A stretch of DNA of 64,000 bases from Diplolepis rosae (lineage: Eukaryota; Arthropoda; Insecta; Hymenoptera; Diplolepididae): NCBI GenBank assembly GCA_030998225.1, contig JAPYXD010000680.1, positions 16,430,001 to 16,494,000 of the forward strand, given 5' to 3'. The notes beneath the pieces were generated by a model. The model saw nothing but the letters and a program-made list of their open reading frames with translations. It was not told where the DNA came from and did no database searches. The position numbers were made by a program, and so were the translations under genes. The number at the start of each line of letters is the position of its first letter. Within the stretch, counting starts at the first letter, position 1. Below, piece by piece: positions 56,925 through 64,000 of this stretch.

Positions 56925-57190
56925 TGAGCGCGCCTAGGGCGCGTGATTTGTTCGTCGCGCTTTGCGCACGGTCTTATATTCTTCGCATACATATAAGTTT
57001 ATTTCTTGTCATTTGATACTAAAACTCTAGTGGTTTTTATAATATTTTAAATGTGAATTACATTTTCTCAAAGTTCCTAAATTTGTTTTTGATTTTAAAT
57101 GAAAGGGGAAATTCAATTTACTTAAGGCTCTATCAGCCTTAAGGAACACATTTTTATCATGAAACTCGCGCTTCGCGCTCGAATTTTTAT
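56925..57190. repeat. GCGCTTCGCG repeat family, copy 3
   Basis: Contains GCGCGCCTAGGGCGCG, repeated GCGCTT/GCGCA words and the TTAAGGCTCTATCAGCCTTAA palindrome at 57122-57142. It lies just upstream of the GPCR start. Confidence 0.8.
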
Positions 57191-57607
57191 TTAACATACA
57201 TTAGAGCCACATTTGCATCAAAAATAAAAGTTTGAGCATGCCTAGGGCGTTTTTTTACAATTAAAACGAAAACTACATATCCGATCGAAAAGGGCTCTGA
57301 AGTAAATTTGTATATCTTTTTTGGATGAACCATTTTGTATGGAAAATTTTTTCCGTATCTCTTATAGTTTTTTTGAAAACAAGAAGTTTTTATTTTTAAT
57401 ACAATTTTTCATTAATAAACAAAAAATATAACTCATATGAAAAAATGGTTACCGGGAAATTTGTGATTAACGAATTAACGAACTTTTCCTTTTTTTTAGG
57501 CCCTCGGGAGGTGTGCCAAATTTCAATTCAATCTGATGAATCTATCGAGAGTTACCGTGTCCACAGACATTTTTACACTTTCGTAAAAACCGTTTTATCT
57601 GACTTAA

Positions 57608-58335
57608 GGGGGGCGCCCTATCCAGCATTTTCAAAAAATCGATTGTTTTTTTTCATTAATCGATTGAGTCATGTCTTGAAAGTATATTCTCAAAATATTA
57701 TGACTCAACTCTGAATATTGTGACACCCACAGTTCGGGCGCGCTGTGGCCGCTGTGGGTGCGAACCACTAATCTGAAACTTTAAATCGATTTTTCTCAAA
57801 ACTATGTTTTCCAAATTGCGGTACACGATTGTGAAAAAACTACTAAACCGATTTTCGATTTCTAAAACGTTTTTTGTAACTTATTAAATAAAAGAGTGCA
57901 TGAATGTCTGAAATTATAAAAAAAAAGTTTTTTTATACACTTTTTAGCCACATTTAGCAGCCAAAAATGACGAAAAAAAAGCACTTTTTTTTCAAGACGT
58001 GATTTCAATATTTTGAAATCAAATTTTTTGGAGTTGCTGACATTCATGCACTCGGGGGAAGCCTGCTGAATAATAAAAAAATTGGGTTGCATGTTTCAGA
58101 TGAAAAATTTGGGCTCCACGATGTACCGCGAAAAATCCGTCCACCACGACACGCCACACGCGATCATCAATAAGTCCGACATTTTTTTATTTTAGTTCTT
58201 GAAAAAATGCTTTTTTTGTAGTTCAAACATGTCTTTAAATATATGCAAAAAATTATTCGTGTGTGTTTTTATTTTCCGAGTGAAAAAAATCCCAAAAAAT
58301 GACCACTTTTTGACGTGCTGGATAAGGCGCCCCCC
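57608..58335. mobile_element. 728-bp TTAA/GGGGGGCGCC element
   Basis: Ends GGGGGGCGCCCTATCCAGCA / TGCTGGATAAGGCGCCCCCC (one base different), with TTAA at 57604-57607 and 58336-58339. It splits a repeat whose unsplit relative is at 46410-46440. The interior has CACCCACAG and CTGTGGGTG. Confidence 0.88.
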
Positions 58336-58429
58336 TTAAGGGGTCTCAAAACGTAAAGATTTGATGGAATTTCCGAAAGTGATTTCCCGCATAAAACCAA
58401 TACCTTCTCATATGACGAGAACCCGTGTG

Positions 58430-58650
58430 GAAATTTTGAGTTGGGCCCCGCTGGGCCCCATGTAGTTTTCCCTTTCATTATGTTGGCCCCACGATGGCAA
58501 ACTATAAAGGACCAACATAGTTTTGACATGCTCGCCTTCGAAGGCCCCATGTAGACTCTCTAGCACTCTGTAGGGTCAATATACGACCCCCGTAAGCCCC
58601 ATGAAGGCCCTATTGAAGTTGACCATTCTGCTACCCTGATAGGGCATTTT
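58430..58650. repeat. GGCCCC-motif repeat
   Basis: 'gggccccgctgggccccatg', 'ggccccacgatgg', 'aaggccccatgtag' and 'agccccatgaaggcc' alternate in both orientations within 200 bp. Confidence 0.65.
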
Positions 58651-59790
58651 TTTAATTTTGGTTTGCGAATTATGTTTAGAGTCATTACACTGAGAGACTT
58701 TTCGTTAGAGTAAATCATAAAAATGAATTATATTTTAGTATGATATTGCTTCAAAATGAGGTAAACAGGGTTTACGTATAAGAAATTAATATAGTGGTTT
58801 TCAAGCGGCGAAATTATAATTTTCGTTTGAATAAATGGATGGCTATAAAACCTACGAGAATTTGAAATTTACTATACCAAAGTTGCGAAACGCAACAAAG
58901 AATATGTGAATCTGAAAACCACTAAATGAAAATTCACTCACTCCACCAAAAGGTTTGACCTTCAGAAGTTCAGAATCTTAATAATTAAATTTAATTCCTT
59001 AACACAATTTAATCATAATTTTTCAAGCATTTTAATATTTAATTTTAATTACTAAATTATTCTCAATATTTAGTAAATATATTTTAAATCTTTAGCGGTA
59101 TAATTTGATTACCTCAACAAAAATTATACACTTAGCGTTATCTCTATTGCTTTATTCTATATATATAAAAAAAACAAATTTCTTTACCCACTTGATGCTA
59201 TTTCACATAGTAAAAAATTCAAAAATAAATAAGTAACAATTGCCGCTTGGCAGATACGAGTGAACTTGTACACATATTTATTTTTTGACATTCAAAAGTG
59301 GATCATTTTGATCCCAAATTGGTAGTCAGTTTGATATGCAACAGTTTATAGAACTGTTCAAGAGTTGGGGATACAAGCGTTCACGGAACGGATATTGAAA
59401 AGTTCTATAAATTTTGGAAAACTCTGTTCCGTAAATGCCTATATCCCCAACTCTTAAACAGTTGTATATAAACTCCACTAAACTATTTTTTTCCGTTTTC
59501 ATTTTTTCATATGTTATTCTACACAACAATGGCTCCCACGAGTACTAAAATTACTTAGTCCTTATAATAATTTACTTTTTTTCACCTATTTTCAACGAAA
59601 AAAATCACGGTTTTTTATTTGTTTTCATAAGTCCGACATTTTATTATTTATTGATAAAAATGTTTATATCTAGTAAAGGGATGAAGCCATAAGCATTCAG
59701 AACAATAATCAATTCAATTTTTTTATTTCAGATGAATCCAAGTGCCGTAATGATCCGCGCCACCCACCTGTCCTCCTTGTAAAAGTCTAC
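58651..59790. other. AT-rich, no gene; one inverted repeat
   Basis: 59346-59480 is an inverted repeat ('gttcaagagttggggata' against 'tatccccaactcttaaac'), about 135 bp with a 'ttccg/cggaa' core. Otherwise nothing. Confidence 0.5.
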
Positions 59791-59792
59791 TT

Positions 59793-60016
59793 TACTCTCT
59801 AAATCTGAATAAGTCAAATATTCACTGATTGAATCAGTGATTTTCCTTTTCACTGATTCATCAGTGAAAAAATATTTTTCATTGTCAAATCAGTCAATTT
59901 TTACTGAAATAATCAGTGAAATTTGACTAATTTACAGTAACCTCTTTTTAACTATTTGAACCAGTCAAATTTCACTGATAATCAGTAGATTTTGGCTGAT
60001 TCAAATTTAGAGAGTA
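59793..60016. mobile_element. 224-bp TCAGTGA-motif element with CTCTCTAAAT ends
   Basis: Ends TACTCTCTAAAT / ATTTAGAGAGTA. TCAGTGA, TCACTGA and AGTCAAAT recur about ten times in both orientations. Confidence 0.75.
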
Positions 60017-60324
60017 GCTTAAAAAACAATTATAAAATTGTGTAAAATTAAGGCCACGGATTAACCAGTACAGCTAACTAAATCAATAGAATCAGTTTCC
60101 CGGTTTCCCCCAAGATTTTTCCGCAATAATGAGTATTTTTAGCTGTAACTTTAAAACATAATGAAGGATACATTAGCAGATGGCTTTAGATTCCAATTAG
60201 TTTTAAGCGATAAAAAAGAATAATTCCTGTTTTACCGACACCAAAAATTATTAAATTGTTTAAAAACATTCATTATTGAGAAAAAATATTGGGAAAACTG
60301 ATTTTATTAATTAAGTCAGCTGCC

Positions 60325-62490
60325 CAAGCAGAAATCATGACACTCTGCCAACTATAACGATCGGTTAAATCTTGGTCCAAAGTAAGAGATCGACTGTTGA
60401 TTACCGACGTTGGTACAATGTTGGTAAACAATTGGCCCAACCCTATTCCGACTGTGTAAAAAGTTCTTTCCCGGCAGTGGATATACAAGGTCGATCCAGT
60501 GTCTATTAATTCAGCCCCAGTAGTCGACTGTAAAATACCAGCGTTTGTACAACGTTGGGAGTACAACAAGCTCAACCTTCTTCCGACTGTGGAAAAAGTA
60601 ATTTTCCGACAGTAAATGTGCAAGGTCCACCCAGTGTCTAATCGACTCTAATAATTAACACGGTAAAATACCACTGTTTGTACAAAGTTGATTAGACACT
60701 GGTACACTCTAAAAAAAGTCTATTGATAGTGAAGTTGGGTTCCTTTCAGAATGCATCCATTAAAATTAAGCAGATTTCTTTTGTCTATCAACAGAATCGT
60801 TTTACTGTTATTGTAATATTGATGATAACCGATTTAATACTGGCATTTGTGAAAGTTGGGCTTGTGTACAATTCTAATATTTATATTAGATAGGTTATAT
60901 CATACAATTTGTTTTCTTTTATCCTCAAAATTACTCTGCCGACTGTGACGATCGGTTAAACGTTGGTCCGATGTACACGGAGAAAAAAACTGTTGAATCA
61001 ACAGATGTCATCTGCTGGAATAGGGACAGCAGATTTTTTTGTAATATTTACAGATTTTTCTGTTGGATTCACAGATTGTTTGTAAACTCAACAAATGAAC
61101 CTGTAAAATCTACAGACATGTCTGCTAGAATTGCGGATTTCAAGAAAAAAGAGAAATTCGTAATTCTAACAGACATTTCTGTAGATTTTACAGGTTCATC
61201 TGTTGAGTTTACAAACAATCTGTGAATCCAACAGAAAAATCTGTAAATATTACAAAAAAAACTGCTGTCCCTATTCCAGTAGATGACATCTGTTGATTTA
61301 ACAGTTTTTTTTCTCCGTGTAGGAGATCGATTGTTGGTACAATGTTGCGAAACAATTGTCCTAACCATATTCCGACTGTGGAAAAAGTAATTTACCGACA
61401 GTGGATGTACAAGGTCTATCCAGTGTCTATTCAGTCCCGGTAGTCGACTGTGAAATACCAGCGTTTGTACAGTGTTGGATGTACAACAGGCCCAACCTTC
61501 TTCCGACTGTGGAAAAAGTAATTTTCCGACAGTAAATGTGCAAGGTCCACCCAGTGTCTAATCGACTCTAATAATTAACACGGTAAAATACCACTGTTTG
61601 TACAAAGTTGATTAGACACTGGTACACTCTAAAAAAAGTCTATTGATAGTGAAGTTGGGTTCCTTTCAGTATGCATCAATTGAAATTAAGCAGATTTCAT
61701 TTGTCTATCTACAGAATCGTTTTACTGTTATTGTAATATTGATGATAACCGATTTAATATTGGCATTTGTCAAAGTTGGGCTTGTGTACATTTCTAATAT
61801 TTATATTAGATAGTTTATATCATACAATTTGTTTTCTTTTACCCTCGAAATTATTTTTTTTTGTACGAGAAAGTATTTCATTTCAAGACAAAAGGAAATA
61901 CTTTGATAGTAATAGGTTATCATTTGAAACGATATTCGTTCAACTGCTAAAGGATTTCCTCTCATGCCTATTTTGAATAGAAAATCCTCTAATAGTGAAT
62001 GGAATCGTTTTGAGAGTCAATAGTCTGTTTTTAGTCTAGTCTTCTTTAAAAAATGTCTTTAACCGTAAAACATGGATTTAATAATAAAAGTGTATAACCA
62101 GTATTTTAGAAATGTTGACAGCCAGCGTTGAAAATATGTTGGTTACCAGTATTGATACAACGTTGGAAACTGGTGTTGTACCAACGCAGTACATCGTTAT
62201 CATTTCAACTGCCCACCGACAGTCGGATTCCGACAGTCGGATGTTGGTATTCAACGTTGGATCGACGTTGGTCCGATTGTTAATTTCTGCTTGGGCAGCC
62301 AGTATTTTCGAAATGTTGACAGCCAGCGTTGCAAATATGTTGGTTACCAGTATTGATACAACGTTGGAAATTGGTGTTGTACCAACGCAGTACATCGTTA
62401 TCATTTCGACTGTCCGCCGACAGTCGGAAGTTGGTATCCAGCGCTGGATCGACGTTGGTCCAATTGTTAATTTTTGCTTGGGTAGGTGTT
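60325..62490. repeat. GTTGG/CGACTGT-motif repeat array
   Basis: A ~600-bp unit beginning 'acgatcggttaaa' occurs twice (about 60345 and 60945); 60580-60950 and 61500-61857 are nearly identical. Two further ~190-bp units ('atgttgacagccagcgttg') lie at 62112 and 62314. Ends carry CCCAAGCAGAAAT (60324) and TTTCTGCTTGGG (62286), the same terminus as the GGCC-type MITE at 20411. Confidence 0.75.
60976..61319. mobile_element. 344-bp CACGG...CCGTG palindrome (CACTA-like), ACAGA motifs
   Basis: Ends CACGGAGAAAAAAACTGTTG / AACAGTTTTTTTTCTCCGTG. Arms match for ~150 bp. TA is at 60974-60975 and 61320-61321. The unoccupied paralogue is at 60361-60390 ('ccaaagtaagagatcg' against 'ccgatgta ... taggagatcg'). 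ACAGA/TCTGT words run throughout. Open frames on both strands reflect the palindrome. Confidence 0.88.
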
Positions 62491-62702
62491 GAATATTTTC
62501 GATTAAGGAAAAAAATACCTATTTCAGGCTAAAAAGTTTTCAAATGAAAATTTTGGGTGAAATGATCAATATACGTATAGTTTATAAAAAAAGTATTTCT
62601 GGTTTTTACCAGATTTTGAAGTCAATATGTGAATATTATTGAAATAATTTTGATTATAATTACTAATTTTATTATGTGAAAAAATCTAATATCATCTTAT
62701 TA

Positions 62703-62715
62703 CACGGAGAAAAAT
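62703..62715. repeat. solo CACGGAGAAAAA terminus
   Basis: CACGGAGAAAAAT after TTA resembles the 60976 element end. No inverted partner is found to the right, so it is a truncated copy or chance. Confidence 0.4.
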
Positions 62716-62854
62716 AGTTGATGTAATTTTATTCAACTTCCGATCAAATTTGGGACATAAGGACAAGTTAGAAGTTATTTAGTATCACTGTATTTATTTT
62801 TGATATATTAAATATTCAAAAATGAATCACAGTTGAGTAAAATTCAAAAGTGTA

Positions 62855-63145
62855 CACTGATAGAAAGGAATGGCATAGATACAGCAATATGAGATTTGTA
62901 TTTTAACCATCCGATTATAACTGAATAAATATGAACGAATCAACCATATTATTGGTTGCTATGGAAAAATGTATTGTTCGCCTTCCCATATTATATTTCT
63001 GATTCGACCAGTTTCACTTACAATATTTTGATTTCTGTATTCAACATCCTGCGTTGTTCAGAGAGACATATTATTTTATAAATACAATTATAAATTCCCA
63101 ATCTACAACCGAATGGCTAAAACTCCCGAACCATTTCTATCAGTG
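62855..63145. mobile_element. 291-bp CACTG...CAGTG element with TA duplication
   Basis: Ends CACTGATAGAAAGGAATGG / CCATTTCTATCAGTG. TA at 62853-62854 and 63146-63147. The interior has no frame. Confidence 0.75.
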
Positions 63146-63149
63146 TAGG

Positions 63150-64000
63150 GTGAAGTTTAAAAGCGTGCATTAAAAGTTTCTAAATATATATATATTATTA
63201 CTCGTAGTATAATTCTCAAAAACCAGTCTTTTATAAAATCACCAACATAGTAGAGCTATCCCTTCATTCTACTCTACGTTTTAATCGAGAGTTGACTAAA
63301 CCGTGAATCGCAAGATTTATTCCAATAGCTATATCTATTCACGCAGGAACGATTGAAAGTAATCTACGCCTTGGGCACACATAAAAAAATTTTAATTTGG
63401 GAAAACGTGTTGAATTTTCAGCATACTGATGTTCCAAGTTATTATATTTAATATTCATAATCAATTAAAAACATACAAAATGCAATTACAGTTTATTTTA
63501 GTATTCTCTAAATACAAAATAGTGGATTCCACTTATAAACTAGTGATTTTAAAAATTCATCGTACTGCAGTCGTGTTTGATCGTGTTTTGTCTGTTCGTC
63601 ACGAAGCTTTCGTACATGCTCTGCAGTGTTAACCACTATTTGTTTCAATGATTATCCACTAGTTTATACAATTTATTTAAAAGTTTCACATAATCTAGTT
63701 ATGCAAGTATAGATTCTGTAAGTTTAATAAATTCTTGATTCATAATTTTTTCATAATTTATTTATAATTACTTCTTACTTTTTAACTTAAGTTTTTTAAA
63801 TTAAATTGATTTCATGAAAATTTAAACAACAAAAGTCTTGATAAGTGTATTACATAAAATTTGAAAAATCTACACAGAATTTAGATTTCACATAAATTTC
63901 TTAGGCAGAATAATAATTTGGAATTCGCAATTGTAAAATCCATATTTTGAAAATATACAAAACAGAAAATAAAAAAACCTTCTTTTAAATGTTCTTACAC
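63150..64000. other. AT-rich, no gene
   Basis: Nothing recognised. The short frame at 63429-63632 has no family features. Confidence 0.45.

Noticed and set aside
61069..61368. Pair of similar frames on opposite strands with SFFCNIYRFFCWIHRLF-type text
   Set aside because: Both are produced by the two arms of the same palindrome.

Overview
The window looks like A+T-rich, repeat-saturated nuclear DNA from an insect. I favour a hymenopteran, but that is a guess. No bacterial-style gene packing, CRISPR array or intact tRNA/rRNA was found. The only host gene I can support is one minus-strand methuselah-like GPCR gene. Its five visible exons lie at 56795-56166, 49265-49073, 26368-26290, 2539-2355 and 1778-1613. 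All have GT/AG borders and their splice phases match. They encode a signal peptide, a ten-cysteine Mth ectodomain and TM1 to TM5; TM6, TM7 and the tail lie beyond the left edge. Introns are about 6.9, 22.7, 23.75 and 0.58 kb, so almost the whole window is intron filled with mobile DNA.

Left to right: a decayed non-LTR retrotransposon ORF1 (1-0.6 kb), then exons 5 and 4. Intron 3 (2.5-26.3 kb) holds several inverted-repeat elements and an 8.5 kb foldback (11.1-19.5 kb) whose arms are arrays of ~93/146 bp repeats. The foldback's centre carries a smaller element with a captured, splice-phase-consistent SAM-like domain. After exon 3, intron 2 (26.4-49.1 kb) holds a nearly complete Ty3/gypsy errantivirus-like element (28.4-35.5 kb). 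It has LTRs, a primer-binding-like site, intact gag and pol joined by a -1 frameshift signal, and a broken env. Intron 2 also holds many palindromic elements, one with a captured C2H2 zinc-finger exon. Intron 1 (49.3-56.2 kb) and the upstream flank (56.8-64 kb) are also dense in nested inverted-repeat elements.

Two groups dominate the non-autonomous DNA elements. (1) TTAA-flanked, piggyBac-like elements fall into at least five terminal families (GGTAGTTC, GGTGGTTA, GGGGATCC, GGGGGGCG, GGCCATGG). (2) Elements with CAC...GTG ends and a 2-bp TA or TG target duplication recall the CACTA/EnSpm (CMC) superfamily. Many of these, and other quasi-palindromes here, are filled in both orientations with one short motif that differs from element to element. 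For four insertions an apparently unoccupied or equivalent site exists elsewhere in the same window, which supports the inferred target duplications. That motif-saturated set, together with the captured exons, is the most interesting content. No transposase gene for either group is present.
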